A stretch of DNA of 64,000 nt from Ancylobacter radicis (GTDB lineage: Bacteria > Pseudomonadota > Alphaproteobacteria > Rhizobiales > Xanthobacteraceae), in NCBI RefSeq assembly GCF_018449475.1, contig NZ_JAHCQH010000014.1:248001-312000 (forward strand), given 5' to 3'. The notes under the pieces are model-generated. The model was not told the DNA's origin. It searched no databases and saw nothing but the letters and a program-made list of their open reading frames with translations. Below, in pieces: positions 41,883 to 52,448 of the stretch. Numbering within the stretch: position 1 is the first letter of the stretch; each line of letters opens with the position of its first letter. The position numbers were made by a program, and so were the translations under genes.

Positions 41883-43727
41883 ATGAGTTTGGTCCCGCCG
41901 CCCACGCCTGAACGCGCCGTTCAGCGCCTTCCATCCCCTGCCCCGTTCTGGCCGTGGCTGGCGTTTGCCGCGGTGGCGCTGGCGCTCTCTGTCGCCGCTT
42001 TCGTCGCGGCCGCCGATATCGGGCGCAGCCGGGCGGTCGCCAGCGAGCGGGCGGCGGCGGAGAACGCGGCGACGCTGGCTATCGCGGTGCTGCGCGGCGA
42101 GCTGGAGAAGCAGCGCGCGGTGCCGCTCATCCTCGCCCGCGACCCGGATGTGCGGCGGGCGCTGGACGGGGGCGACCCGCACGCGATCGACACCAAGTTC
42201 GACGCCATCGCCGGCGAGACCCGCGCCTCGGTGATCTATCTGCTGGACCGGCGCGGCGTCGCCATCGCCGCCTCCAACTGGGACGAGCCGGCCAGCTTCG
42301 TCGGCAGCGACTATTCGTTCCGCGACTATTATCTGACGGCGATGGCGCAGGGGACCGCCGAGCAATTCGCGCTCGGCACGGTGAGCAACCAGCCGGGGCT
42401 CTACATTTCCAGCCGCGTCGACGGTCCGCAGGGGCCGCTCGGCGTTGTCGTCGTCAAGGTCCAGTTCGACCGGGTCGAGGCCGACTGGAAGGCGCTGGGC
42501 GGCCAGATCTATGTCGCGGATGCGCGCGGCGTGGTGCTGCTGAGCACGGTGGAGGCCTGGCGCTTTCATGTCGAGCACGCCCTCTCCCCCGCCGCGATTG
42601 CCGATATCCGCCACTCGCTCCAGTTCGGTGCCGCGCCGCTGGTGCCGCTCCCCTTCACGCGGGCGGGCGAATTGCTGCGGGCGGGGGAGGTCGCGGGCCG
42701 TTTCGTCGATGCCCGCATCGCCGTGCCGACCACCGGCTGGTCACTCGACGTGCTGCTGCCGGTCGATCGCGCCATACGCAGCGAACAGGCCCGGCTCCAG
42801 CTCATCGCCGCGCTGCTGCTGATGCCCGGCCTCGGCCTCGCGGCGGAGCTGATGCGCCGGCGGCGCCGGGCGCAGGCGCGCCTTCTGGCGGATGCGCAGA
42901 TCAAGGCCGAGCTGGAACAGCGGGTGGTTGCGCGTACCGCGGAACTGGCCGGCGCCAATGCGCGCCTGACCGAGGAGATCGCCGAGCGTGCCCGCGCGCA
43001 GGAGCGGCTCTCCGATGCCCGCGAGGAACTCGCCAAGGCGAACCGCCTCGCCACGCTCGGTCAGGTCACGGCCGGTGTCGCCCATGAGATCAACCAGCCG
43101 CTCGCGGCCATGCGCACCTATGCCGAGAATGCCCGCGCCTTCCTCAAGCGGGGCGAACCCGCCGGGGCGGAGGGCGCGCTCGGCCGGGTGGTGGGCCTTA
43201 CCGAGCGGATCGGCGCGATCACCGAGACGCTGCGCGGCTTCGCCCGGCGCGGCGATGGCGTGGTCGAGCCGACCCCGCTCTCCGACGCCATTGCCGGCGC
43301 GCTGATGATCCTTGACGCGCCGCTGCGCCAATCCGGCATCCGCCCGGTGCTCACTGCCGTACCGCCGGATCTCAGGGTCATGGGCCGGCGGGTGGAGCTG
43401 GAGCAGGTGCTGGTCAATCTCATGCGCAACGCCATCGAGGCGCTGGCTTTGGTTCCGCCGGCCGACCCTACCGCCCCGCCGCTGGTGCTGGGCGTGCGGG
43501 CCGAGGAGGAATTGGTGATCATCACCGTCGCCGATCGCGGGCCGGGCCTGAGCGAGCAGCAGGTGGCCGATCTGTTCACCCCGTTCCGCTCCTCCAAGGC
43601 CAAGGGCCTCGGGCTGGGGCTGGTGATCTGCCAGGACATTGTGAGCCGGTTCGGCGGCACGCTGACCGCCGCCTGCCGGCCGGGCGAGGGCTGCGTCTTC
43701 ACCATCGCGCTGCGGAGGGCGCCCTGA
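41883..43727 (+). CDS. dctB: DctB C4-dicarboxylate sensor kinase
   Basis: Membrane sensor of 614 residues. Helix 1 (about 22-43) and helix 2 (about 303-325) flank a periplasmic tandem PAS/dCache domain ([32 protein letters not shown]) that binds dicarboxylates. A coiled-coil follows, then H401 in [13 protein letters not shown], and an HATPase with [18 protein letters not shown] and [15 protein letters not shown] 41883 is the only well placed start. It overlaps dctD by one base (TGATG). Confidence 0.93.
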   Translation: MSLVPPPTPERAVQRLPSPAPFWPWLAFAAVALALSVAAFVAAADIGRSRAVASERAAAENAATLAIAVLRGELEKQRAVPLILARDPDVRRALDGGDPHAIDTKFDAIAGETRASVIYLLDRRGVAIAASNWDEPASFVGSDYSFRDYYLTAMAQGTAEQFALGTVSNQPGLYISSRVDGPQGPLGVVVVKVQFDRVEADWKALGGQIYVADARGVVLLSTVEAWRFHVEHALSPAAIADIRHSLQFGAAPLVPLPFTRAGELLRAGEVAGRFVDARIAVPTTGWSLDVLLPVDRAIRSEQARLQLIAALLLMPGLGLAAELMRRRRRAQARLLADAQIKAELEQRVVARTAELAGANARLTEEIAERARAQERLSDAREELAKANRLATLGQVTAGVAHEINQPLAAMRTYAENARAFLKRGEPAGAEGALGRVVGLTERIGAITETLRGFARRGDGVVEPTPLSDAIAGALMILDAPLRQSGIRPVLTAVPPDLRVMGRRVELEQVLVNLMRNAIEALALVPPADPTAPPLVLGVRAEEELVIITVADRGPGLSEQQVADLFTPFRSSKAKGLGLGLVICQDIVSRFGGTLTAACRPGEGCVFTIALRRAP

Positions 43728-45088
43728 TGAGTCTGATCGACCTCTCAGCCGTCGACATTGCCTTTGTCGATGACGATGAAGACCTGCGCGACGCCAATGT
43801 GCAGGCGCTGCAACTTGCAGGGTTGCGCGCCGCCCCGTTCGCCTCGGCGATGGAGCTGCTGGAGCATCTGCGGCCCGATTTCGGCGGCGTCGTGGTCACC
43901 GATGTGCGGATGCCCGGCATGAACGGGATCGAGCTGTTCCGCCATATCCGGGCGCTCGACGCCGATATTCCCGTGGTGATCATCTCCGGCCATGCCGACA
44001 TCGCCATGGCGGTGGAGGCGATGACCGAAGGCGCCTACGACTTCATCGCCAAGCCCTATGCCGGCGAGCGGCTTGCCGAGACCGTGCGGCGGGCGCTGGA
44101 GAAGCGCAGCCTCGTCATGGAGAATCGCCGGTTGCGCGTCCTGGCGGCCGGCGACGAGAGCGAGAGCGCGCTGATCGGCGAGACGCCCTCCATCGTGCGG
44201 CTGCGCCAGATGATCCGCGATCTCGCCGATATTGATGTCGACGTGCTGGTGCTGGGCGAGACCGGCACTGGCAAGGAGGTGGTGGCCAGTCTGCTGCACC
44301 GGCTGGGGCGCCGTCGCGGCCGGCCCTTCGTCGCGCTCAATTGCGGGGCGCTGCCGGAGAGCGTGATCGAAAGCGAGCTGTTCGGCTATGAGGCCGGCGC
44401 CTTCACCGGCGCGCAGAAGAAGCGGATCGGCCGGATCGAACATTCCAGCGGCGGCACGCTGTTCCTCGACGAGCTGGAGAGCATGCCGGTGAGCGCGCAG
44501 GTGAAGCTGCTGCGCGTGCTGGAGGCCCGCGAGATCGCCCCGCTCGGCTCCAACGAGCTGCGCCCGCTCGATCTGCGCGTGGTAGCGGCCACCAAGACCG
44601 ACCTTGCCGACCCGGCCGCACGCGGCGATTTCCGCGCCGACCTGTTCTACCGGCTCAATGTGGTGACGATGCGCATTCCGCCCCTGCGCGAGCGCCGGCG
44701 CGACGTGCCGCTGCTGTTCGCCCATTTCGTCGCCCGCGCCGCGCGCAAATATGGACGGCCGCCGCCCAAGCTCGGCCGCGCCGTCGAGCGCCATCTGGTC
44801 GAGAATGACTGGGCCGGCAATGTGCGCGAACTCGTGCATTTTGCCGAGCGGGTGGCGCTGGGGCTCGACGAGGCCGCCCCGCCGGTCGGCGCCGCCACCG
44901 GACGGCCCGGCCAGAGCCTGCCGGAGCGGCTCGGCGCCATCGAGGCAAACCTCATCCGCGAGGCGCTGGAGCGCCATGGCGGCGACGTGCGTGCGACCAT
45001 CGAGGCGCTCGGCATTCCCCGCAAGACCTTCTACGACAAGCTCGCCCGCTACGGCATCGAGCGCGCGGCCTATGAGAGCGAGCGATAG
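43727..45088 (+). CDS. dctD: DctD sigma-54-dependent response regulator
   Basis: NtrC-family activator of 453 residues. Receiver with D15-D17 and phospho-acceptor D59 ([10 protein letters not shown]); AAA+ domain with Walker A GETGTGKE, an intact GAFTGA loop ([13 protein letters not shown]), and Walker [12 protein letters not shown]; Fis-type helix-turn-helix at the end ([20 protein letters not shown]). The GAFTGA loop is needed to contact RpoN, in contrast to NtrX in this window. Cognate to DctB. Confidence 0.95.
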   Translation: MSLIDLSAVDIAFVDDDEDLRDANVQALQLAGLRAAPFASAMELLEHLRPDFGGVVVTDVRMPGMNGIELFRHIRALDADIPVVIISGHADIAMAVEAMTEGAYDFIAKPYAGERLAETVRRALEKRSLVMENRRLRVLAAGDESESALIGETPSIVRLRQMIRDLADIDVDVLVLGETGTGKEVVASLLHRLGRRRGRPFVALNCGALPESVIESELFGYEAGAFTGAQKKRIGRIEHSSGGTLFLDELESMPVSAQVKLLRVLEAREIAPLGSNELRPLDLRVVAATKTDLADPAARGDFRADLFYRLNVVTMRIPPLRERRRDVPLLFAHFVARAARKYGRPPPKLGRAVERHLVENDWAGNVRELVHFAERVALGLDEAAPPVGAATGRPGQSLPERLGAIEANLIREALERHGGDVRATIEALGIPRKTFYDKLARYGIERAAYESER

Positions 45089-45093
45089 GAGGT

Positions 45094-45125
45094 GCGGCGC
45101 GCGGCCGAGATGCCCGGCGCGCCGC
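45094..45125. terminator. GC-rich stem-loop between convergent dctD and TRAP permease genes
   Basis: GCGGCGCG (45094-45101) and CGCGCCGC (45118-45125) form an eight-base stem with a sixteen-base loop in the 45-base gap between the two stops. There is no T-run on either strand. Probably a shared weak terminator. Confidence 0.45.
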
Positions 45126-45133
45126 TCTCCAGA

Positions 45134-47206
45134 TCAGGCCAGTCCTTGCACCCTGGAGGGTCGCCTGAGCCATTGCAGCACCAGTACCGGCGCGATCAGG
45201 GCCAGACCGAGCAGGGTCGAGTAGAATTCGGGCGCCACCAGAAGCAGGGCCGCACTGATCAGCACCATCCGTTCCCAGCCGCGCAGCCCCGCCAGCATCC
45301 AGCCGGAGATACCGGCACCAAGGCAGGTGATGCCGATGACGCAGCCGGTGAAGGCGAGAACGAAATCGGGCCAGTTGAACCCCTTCGTCACCAGCAGCAG
45401 CGAGGGGGAGAACACGAAGACGAAGGGCACTAGCACCTTGCCGAGGCCCAGCCGGAACGCGGTGTTGCCGGTTCGGAACGGATCGGCATTCGCCATGCCG
45501 GCCGCCGCATAGGCGGCGAGGGCCACCGGCGGCGTGATGTCCGCCAGCACGCCGTAATAGAACACGAAGAAATGGGCGACGATCGGCTCTACCCCCAGGA
45601 GGCCGAGCGCCGGGGCAGCGATGGTCGCCATGATGATGTAGTTGGCGGTGGTGGGAATGCCGCAGCCCATGAGGATGCAGACAATGCCGGTCATGATCAG
45701 CGTGAACAGCAGCGTCAGCGTCTGCGGCGCGGCGAGCATCACCGGCAGGATGTCGGTCGCCCAGGCCGCCATGGCGGTGGCGGTGGAGGTCACGATGAAG
45801 GAGACCTTGAAACCCACACCGGTGAGCGTGACCACGCCGACCACGATGCCGACGGTCGCCGCCGCCGCACCGACCGCGAGGGCGTATTTGGCGCCGTCGC
45901 GCAACCCCTCGGCGATGTCGGTCAGGCTCATGCGGTTGCGCGGGTTCAGCAGGCCGACCGCGACGCACAGGGTGATGCCCCAGAAGGCGGCGAGATAGGG
46001 CGTATAGCCCATCATCAGCAGCGTGATCAGCACCACCAGCGGGATGGCGGTCGGCCAGTCGCGCTTCAGGGCCGCCTTCACATCCGGCATTTCGTGCGGT
46101 TCGAGGCCCCGGAGGCCGTTCCGCTTCGCCTCGAAATGCACCTGGATGAAGACGCCGAAGAAATGCATGAAGGCGGGGACGATGGCCGCCAGGATGATCG
46201 TCGTATAGGGCAGGTTGAGGAACTCGATCATCAGGAACGCGGCGGCGCCCATGATCGGCGGCGTGATCTGCCCGCCCGTGGAGGCCGTCGCCTCGACCGC
46301 CGCGGCGAAGTGGCGCTTGTAACCGAGGCGGATCATCGCCGGGATGGTGAGCGAACCGACCGTCACCGTATTGGCGACCGACGAGCCGGAAATCATGCCG
46401 AACAGCGCCGAACCGAAGATCGACACCTTGGCCGGCCCGCCGGCATAGCGCCCCGCGATCCACGCCGCGCAGTCGAGAAAGAGCTGGCCCAGCCCGATCC
46501 GGGTGGCGAACACGCCGAACAGCACGAAGTGGAAGACGTAGGTCGCCACGACGCCGAGGGCGACGCCGTAAATCCCCTGCGTGGTGAGATAAAGATGGTC
46601 CACGAGCTGCGGGAAGCTGGCGCCCGGATGCACCAATATCCCCGGCATGTAGGGCCCCCATATCGCATAGGCCATGAAGACGAGGGCGATGATCGGCAGG
46701 GGCACGCCGAGCGAGCGCCGCGTGGCTTCCAGCAGCGCGACGATGAGCAGGCCGCCCAGCACGACATCGAGCGTCGTCGGGTTGCCGACGCGGAAGGCGA
46801 GATCGTCGAGCGGGATGAGCGGAATATGCATCACCGCGACGACCGCCGTGGCGGCCAGCAGCCAGTCCGGCAGGGCGATGCCGAAGGGGCGCAGCCAGCC
46901 CGATTGCGCCGGCTGCGCATAGCCCCGTTTCGAGAACGGGAACACCAGGAAGACGAGGCCGAGCACGAAGGACAAATGAATGCCCCGGTGCATCGTCTCC
47001 TGCAGGAGGCCGAAACCGGCCGTGTAATAGTGAAACAGCGACAGCGCGATCAGCAGGCCGCCGACCAGATAGCCCACTCCCGGCGCGAGCGGCCGGAAGC
47101 GGATTTCGGGGTCATAGACCTCCTCCAGCTCGCGAATCCGTGCCTCGTCGAGTTCGAGGCCCGGATTGGCGCCGGTGGGGGCGGATGGTTCGTCACGAAC
47201 AGCCAT
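45134..47206 (-). CDS. TRAP transporter fused permease (DctQM, TAXI type)
   Basis: Fused small and large TRAP permease of 690 residues with more than 14 hydrophobic segments. The N-terminal third is the 4-helix DctQ-like part (YLVGGLLIALSLFHYYTAGF), the rest the 12-helix DctM part with GMISGSSVANTVTVGSLTIP, VEATASTGGQITPPIMGAAA and GCGIPTTANYIIMATIAAPA, the motifs of TRAP large subunits. Fused forms usually work with TAXI receptors, and one is encoded 21 bases upstream. Substrate is unknown; carboxylates such as glutamate or 2-oxoglutarate are known for relatives. Confidence 0.93.
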   Translation of the reverse strand: MAVRDEPSAPTGANPGLELDEARIRELEEVYDPEIRFRPLAPGVGYLVGGLLIALSLFHYYTAGFGLLQETMHRGIHLSFVLGLVFLVFPFSKRGYAQPAQSGWLRPFGIALPDWLLAATAVVAVMHIPLIPLDDLAFRVGNPTTLDVVLGGLLIVALLEATRRSLGVPLPIIALVFMAYAIWGPYMPGILVHPGASFPQLVDHLYLTTQGIYGVALGVVATYVFHFVLFGVFATRIGLGQLFLDCAAWIAGRYAGGPAKVSIFGSALFGMISGSSVANTVTVGSLTIPAMIRLGYKRHFAAAVEATASTGGQITPPIMGAAAFLMIEFLNLPYTTIILAAIVPAFMHFFGVFIQVHFEAKRNGLRGLEPHEMPDVKAALKRDWPTAIPLVVLITLLMMGYTPYLAAFWGITLCVAVGLLNPRNRMSLTDIAEGLRDGAKYALAVGAAAATVGIVVGVVTLTGVGFKVSFIVTSTATAMAAWATDILPVMLAAPQTLTLLFTLIMTGIVCILMGCGIPTTANYIIMATIAAPALGLLGVEPIVAHFFVFYYGVLADITPPVALAAYAAAGMANADPFRTGNTAFRLGLGKVLVPFVFVFSPSLLLVTKGFNWPDFVLAFTGCVIGITCLGAGISGWMLAGLRGWERMVLISAALLLVAPEFYSTLLGLALIAPVLVLQWLRRPSRVQGLA

Positions 47207-47227
47207 GTGGGCGACGCTGGACGCGCG

Positions 47228-48208
47228 TTACTTCAGCACGCCCGCTTCCTTGTAGAAGCGTTCCGCACCCGGATGCAGCGGGATGCCGAGGCCCTTGGTG
47301 GCGTTCGGAAGCGTGATCAGCTTGCCCTTGGCGTGACCGGCGTCGAGCGAGGCGCGCGAGGCGTCGTTCCACAGCACCTTGACGATGTCGTAGACGAGCT
47401 GGTCGGGCTGCTTGGTGCTGGTCAGCCACTGCGCATTGACCGAAATGGTCTCGGTCGCGCCGACGCCCTTATAGGTATCCGCCGGCACCTTGTCCTTGGC
47501 GAAGAACTGGTACTTGGCCAGGAGCTGGTCCACCTCGGGCCCGGTAATCGGCACGAGTTCGATGCCCGAGGACGAGGCGAGTTCGGAAATGGCGCCGGTC
47601 GGATAGCCGCCGACGAAGAAGAACGCATCGAGCGCCCCGTCGCGCAGCCGGTCGCCGGCGGGGCCGGGCTTGAGATATTCCGGCGTGATGTCCTTCTCGG
47701 TCAGACCATAGGCGGCGAGCACGATGCGCGCGTCGACCAGCGTGCCGGAGCCCGGCTCGTCGAGAGCCACGCGCTTGCCCTTGAGATCCTTGACCGACTT
47801 GATGTTGGCGCTCTTGGCCGCCACGAGATGGATGGTTTCCGGGTAGAGGGTTGCGATGATGCGCAGATCCTCGACCTTCGGCTTGCCCTCATAAAGGCCG
47901 GTGCCGGTATAGGCCCAATAGGCGACGTCCGACTGCGAAAAGCCCGATTCGAGCGAGCCGGACTGAATCGCGTTGACGTTGGCGACCGAGCCATTGGAGG
48001 CGACGGCGGTTGCCACCAGCCCCGGCACGCCCTTGTCGCCATTGGCGGAGATGGCGTTGGCGATCAGGCCGCCCACCGGATAGTAGGTGCCCGCCGTGCC
48101 GCCGGTTCCGATGCGGAAGAAGGCCGGCTGCTGGGCCATGGCGAGGCCGGTCATGAGCGCGAGGCCGGCGAGCGCCGCGGTCAGTTTCGATCCCTTGCTG
48201 AACTTCAT
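47228..48208 (-). CDS. TAXI-family TRAP transporter solute receptor
   Basis: Periplasmic receptor of 326 residues with a signal peptide (KLTAALAGLALMTGLAMAQ). The mature start FFRIGTGGTAGTYYPVGGLI is the TAXI signature; VASNGSVANVNAIQSGSLES and RVALDEPGSGT are conserved ligand-site segments. ATG 48208 has AGGAGGG upstream. It delivers substrate to the fused permease encoded next. Confidence 0.93.
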   Translation of the reverse strand: MKFSKGSKLTAALAGLALMTGLAMAQQPAFFRIGTGGTAGTYYPVGGLIANAISANGDKGVPGLVATAVASNGSVANVNAIQSGSLESGFSQSDVAYWAYTGTGLYEGKPKVEDLRIIATLYPETIHLVAAKSANIKSVKDLKGKRVALDEPGSGTLVDARIVLAAYGLTEKDITPEYLKPGPAGDRLRDGALDAFFFVGGYPTGAISELASSSGIELVPITGPEVDQLLAKYQFFAKDKVPADTYKGVGATETISVNAQWLTSTKQPDQLVYDIVKVLWNDASRASLDAGHAKGKLITLPNATKGLGIPLHPGAERFYKEAGVLK

Positions 48209-48332
48209 GAATTCGCCCTCCTGCCACATCAAAGCGCCAGCATGGGCGAGTCCGCCGGCCTTGTCGATCCGCGACCGCCTCTGCTTTTGTCGTATACGCC
48301 CCATCTTGCCGCGCGTGCCGGCAGGCCGGGCC

Positions 48333-51300
48333 TCAGAAGCGCAGACGAAGGCTGGCATTGAACCCGTTGTCAGACAGGCCGCCGCCAAACGCACCGGAAT
48401 AGGACACGGCCAGACGGGCGGCCGGCGAGAGCTCGACGGAAAGACCACCTTCGAGCACAAGCGCGTCTTCCGTCACCGGGACGCCGGTGATCGAGAACGG
48501 CGCGCTGCCCTCAAGGCTCATCGACATGGCCTGGTCCGTGTCGCCGAAGGCGTGGCGCCAGCCGGCCATGCCGGTCAGTTGGCCCAGCCGGGAGCCGAAC
48601 GGCACCTCGATGGCGGCGCGCAGGCCCAGCGTGGTGAAGGTCACCCCGGCGTCGTAGCCAGCGCCGGTCAGCGCCGCCTCCCCTCCGCTTTCCGCAAAGC
48701 TGCCGCTGGAGGCATCGACATAGGCCAGCCCGGCGAAGGGCTCCAATACCGCCGAACCGAGCGCCGTCTGGTCCAGCGTGAGGCGCCAGCCGGCTTCGGC
48801 GAAGATCTGTGCCGTGTGACCGTCATAGTCACCCTCCAGCCGTTCGGAAAAGCCGGGGAACGAGACCTGCCGCGTCGTATCGACCGACTGGTGGGTGTAG
48901 GCCGCGCCGAGCCGCACCCCGAGCGCACCGAACTGGCCGCTGCCATAGAGGCCGACGTGAAGATCATCGCTGTCGGCGGAGGCGCCCGAGGCGGTTTCGC
49001 TGCTCTGGCCGAAGCCGACGAAGCCACCCCAGCGGAACGTCTCGCCCGCCGGGCGATCCATGCCGACCAGAAAGCCGCCGATCGTGCGGTCGAAGCCGGC
49101 GGCGTTCGACGTGCCCTCGAACGTTCCCCATGATCCGTAGGCCTGTCCCCACAGGGTCGCTCCCGTCTCGCCGGCCGTCGAGGCGATGACGCCGTCCGCG
49201 CGCGCGCCCTGATCGGCCTGCTGAAGTCGCGTCAGAACGGCATCGCGCACGAAGCGGCTGTCTTCCAGGGCGGCGTTCTGGAGGCTGGGATAGAGATCGC
49301 CGGACAATTGGTTGAAGGCGATGCGCGCGTCGGAATCGGTCATTTGCGAGCCGACAGCATCGTGCAGGTAGCTCCCGGTCGGCAGGCCGTCGAGCGCCAC
49401 GGCGACGGCTATCTGGTTCGGTGTCACGGCGGCGGCGGTAAAGGCGCGGTCCTGATACACGTCGAGATACACGCCCGATCCGTCCGCCGACGCCTCCACC
49501 GCATAGAAGGCCGAGATCGAGTTGTCGCCCACCAGCGTGTAGCTCCCGGTGATTCCGCCATCGGCGGTCAGCACGGTGAAGCGCGTGCCGATGGCCGTGA
49601 CGCCGCCGAGGCCGGTAATGCTGATGAGGGCGCCATCGGCCAGCGTGGCGGTGCCCCCGACCGCGATGAGGTCGGCGGTGCCGCCGCTCACTTCCACCGC
49701 ATAGAGCGCGCCCGCCGCCTGGGTGAAATCGCCGGCGACGCTCACCGTACCCACGGAATTGCCCGGCGCGACCGTAGCACCGGACTCCAGCGCCAGCGCC
49801 CCGACGCCGCCATTGCCGGCCAGCACGGCGCCATCTTCCACCACGACCCATCCGCCCAGCGTTCCCGCCAGCGAAAGCGTGCCCGAGGCGACGGTGGTGG
49901 TGCCGGTGAAGGCCGTGCCGTCGCCGGCATAGACCAGCGTGCCGCTGCCGGTCTTGACCAGCGTGCCGCTGCCGCTGAGCCCGTTGGCGAGCGTGCCGGT
50001 CTCCGACTGGTCGATCACCAGCGCGCCCTCATTGACGATCCAGCCGCTGCCGAAGCTGGTGGCGGAGCCGATCAGCGTGCCGCCATAGATGTTGGTCCCG
50101 CCGGAATAGGTATTGAAGCCCGATAGTTCGGTGACGCCGGCATAGGCATCGACCGTCAGTTCCCCGGAAAGATCGGCCATGAACAGATAGTCGCTCGCCG
50201 TATGGTTCAGCACCAGAACGGCACTGGCGCCGGCCTGCACCGCCACCGCTCCGCTCTCCAGCATGCCCGGCGCCGTTGCCGCGTCACCCGCCGCGCTGCC
50301 GATGACGATCTCGGCGGAGATGCCGGCATTGCCCTCATCATCGACGGTACCGACGGACACCAGATCGGCCGTGAGGGTGCCGCCAGCGGACAGGGTCAAT
50401 CGGGTCGGGGTGACGCCGCCCAGCAGCAGCCCGCTGCCCGCGTCCAGCCGCGATCCGTCGCCGGTCACCTCGATCTCGGCCGTGCCGCCGAGCGCGTTGA
50501 CGAAGGAGGCCGCGACGTAACCGCCATTCGCCACCTGCAACGTGCCCTGCCCGCCTTCGCTGGCGACCGACAACTCGCCGTTCACGGTCCAGCTTGCGCC
50601 GGCACCGAACACGCTGACATAACCCTGCGAGCCCGGACCGGTGCCGACCGTGGCGGCGCCGCTGACGAGCGTGCCCCCCGCATCGACCAGCACCTCGCCC
50701 CGGCCGCCAAAGCCGACATACAACTCGTTGGCGACCACCAGCGAGGCCCCGGCGCCGATCTCGACGTCGCCGGTGCTGCCGGCCTCATAGGCCACCACGG
50801 CGACATCGGCGCTGACCGACGCGCCATCGGCGATGCCCAGATCGCCGTCGCCGCCATCGCCGACATAGAGCACGCCGTCGGCGTTCCAACTGGAGCCTGC
50901 GCCGGTGACGTAGACCACGCCGATCGTGCCGTAGAGAGAGCCGAGGACGGCATCCCCGGAGCGCACCGTGCCGCCATCGGCGATCGTCAGCGAGCCATAG
51001 CCGAGATAGCCCACCACCACCGCATCCGAGGCCGTCCAGCTCGAACCGGTCCCCGTGACCTCCACCTCGGCCGGGGTTGTGAGGTCGTAGCCGATCAGCA
51101 GGTCCGAACTCGTCGCCGTTCCGCCATCATAGACGGACACGGCGCCGGCGGTGCGGACGAACACATCGCCGCTGCTGTCCCAACGCGCGCCAGCCCCGCC
51201 GACCTCCACCAGAGCGGGGGAGAATTCATCGCCCACCACCGCATTGGCATTGGACACCACCGCGCCGTCGGCGATGACAAGGGTGCCGGTCCCGCCGCCC

Positions 51301-52316
51301 GTGGCCACCGTCAGGTCGCCGGTGATGATCCATTGCGAACCGGCGCCCAGAACGGCCGCCTGTCCGTCGCTATTGGCATCGCCGATCAGCGCGCTGGTGG
51401 AGGTGACCACGCCGCCATCGGAGACGACCAGAGAGCCATCCCCCAGCGCGCCGACAGTGATGGCCCCGCTCGCCTCCCATCGCGAGCCAGTCCCGTCGAT
51501 GGTGATGCTGCCGGTCCCAGCGCTTACGCCGTCGCCGATATTGGTCTGGCCGGAGGTCATCACCGCCCCGTCGAGCACCGAAACGGTGCCGTTGGTGCCG
51601 ATGGCGAGCGTCCCGTCCACCTGGAATGCCGAACCGGAGCCGCTGACCAGCACCGTGCCGCTGGGTGCCAGCAGGCCGGCCACCACGGTGTCGCCGGTCG
51701 TGACGACGCCGCCATCGGTGATCGTCAACTGCCCGCCGCCAAGCTGTCCGATGGCCAGCGCGCCGGCATTGACCCATTGTGATCCGGCGCCGGTGACCGT
51801 CACCGCGCCGACGGCGCTCGAACTCGCCGCGCCCAGAATCGCGCTGTCGGAGGTGAGGAGCCCGCCCTGTTCCACCGTAATGCTGCCATCGGCATTGAAC
51901 GCCAAAGTGAGGTCGCCGGAGGTGTTCCAGGCGGATCCGGCGCCGGAAATGGTCGCCGCGCCCGTCGCCCCGCTCCCCACCGTGCCGCTGCTGCCGGAGA
52001 CGGCGGCGCCGGCCAGAATGTCCAGCGTACCGGCATCGCTGTCGCCCACCACCACGGCCGCGCTGTTCGACAGGGTCGTGCCCGGATCGGTGACAATAAG
52101 CGTGCCGGCAAGGCCACCCAGACCGATAGAGGTGTTGTCGTAAGCGGGCATCGCGCCCTGGTCGATCTGTACGGTCCCGGTGACGGACAGGTCCTGCGCC
52201 GGGGCGAGCCCGGCACCGAGGCACAGCGCCGGCAGGGAGACGGTGGCCGCCAGGACGAAACGTCCGGCCGAGTGGGGCGCGCGGGCGCGGCACGCCCTCT
52301 CATTATTGGACATCAA
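48333..52316 (-). CDS. Autotransporter with T5SS-associated passenger repeats
   Basis: Type Va autotransporter of 1327 residues. After an extended leader (RFVLAATVSLPALCLGAGLAPA), residues about 45-620 hold roughly eleven repeats of about 48 residues built on GAGSxWxxxGxLxVGxxGxGxLxIxDGGxVxS, which fold as beta-helix turns. A GTLSLAGTLGG / LESGATVAPGNSVGT segment (about 835-890) is the pre-barrel region. The C-terminal 280 residues form the beta-barrel (LWGQAYGSWGTFEG to final LRLRF, ending in Phe). No protease triad or RGD is visible; adhesion or surface display is the likely role. Confidence 0.9.
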   Translation of the reverse strand: MMSNNERACRARAPHSAGRFVLAATVSLPALCLGAGLAPAQDLSVTGTVQIDQGAMPAYDNTSIGLGGLAGTLIVTDPGTTLSNSAAVVVGDSDAGTLDILAGAAVSGSSGTVGSGATGAATISGAGSAWNTSGDLTLAFNADGSITVEQGGLLTSDSAILGAASSSAVGAVTVTGAGSQWVNAGALAIGQLGGGQLTITDGGVVTTGDTVVAGLLAPSGTVLVSGSGSAFQVDGTLAIGTNGTVSVLDGAVMTSGQTNIGDGVSAGTGSITIDGTGSRWEASGAITVGALGDGSLVVSDGGVVTSTSALIGDANSDGQAAVLGAGSQWIITGDLTVATGGGTGTLVIADGAVVSNANAVVGDEFSPALVEVGGAGARWDSSGDVFVRTAGAVSVYDGGTATSSDLLIGYDLTTPAEVEVTGTGSSWTASDAVVVGYLGYGSLTIADGGTVRSGDAVLGSLYGTIGVVYVTGAGSSWNADGVLYVGDGGDGDLGIADGASVSADVAVVAYEAGSTGDVEIGAGASLVVANELYVGFGGRGEVLVDAGGTLVSGAATVGTGPGSQGYVSVFGAGASWTVNGELSVASEGGQGTLQVANGGYVAASFVNALGGTAEIEVTGDGSRLDAGSGLLLGGVTPTRLTLSAGGTLTADLVSVGTVDDEGNAGISAEIVIGSAAGDAATAPGMLESGAVAVQAGASAVLVLNHTASDYLFMADLSGELTVDAYAGVTELSGFNTYSGGTNIYGGTLIGSATSFGSGWIVNEGALVIDQSETGTLANGLSGSGTLVKTGSGTLVYAGDGTAFTGTTTVASGTLSLAGTLGGWVVVEDGAVLAGNGGVGALALESGATVAPGNSVGTVSVAGDFTQAAGALYAVEVSGGTADLIAVGGTATLADGALISITGLGGVTAIGTRFTVLTADGGITGSYTLVGDNSISAFYAVEASADGSGVYLDVYQDRAFTAAAVTPNQIAVAVALDGLPTGSYLHDAVGSQMTDSDARIAFNQLSGDLYPSLQNAALEDSRFVRDAVLTRLQQADQGARADGVIASTAGETGATLWGQAYGSWGTFEGTSNAAGFDRTIGGFLVGMDRPAGETFRWGGFVGFGQSSETASGASADSDDLHVGLYGSGQFGALGVRLGAAYTHQSVDTTRQVSFPGFSERLEGDYDGHTAQIFAEAGWRLTLDQTALGSAVLEPFAGLAYVDASSGSFAESGGEAALTGAGYDAGVTFTTLGLRAAIEVPFGSRLGQLTGMAGWRHAFGDTDQAMSMSLEGSAPFSITGVPVTEDALVLEGGLSVELSPAARLAVSYSGAFGGGLSDNGFNASLRLRF

Positions 52317-52448
52317 GACCCATCCATCCGCGTTCGAGCGACAGCCGGTTTCAGCGTTCCGCCTAACAGCTTGAGGAGGGGCCCGTTTGATCGTGCTTGC
52401 TATTGCGCCGCGATCAACCCGCGCTGATGCGCGCCGGCAACAGGGCGG

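Noticed and set aside
45572-48361. Plus-strand open frame of about 929 codons opposite the TRAP/TAXI genes
   Set aside because: Composition is His/Arg/Asp/Gln repeats typical of the reverse complement of membrane-protein genes; the real genes are on the minus strand.
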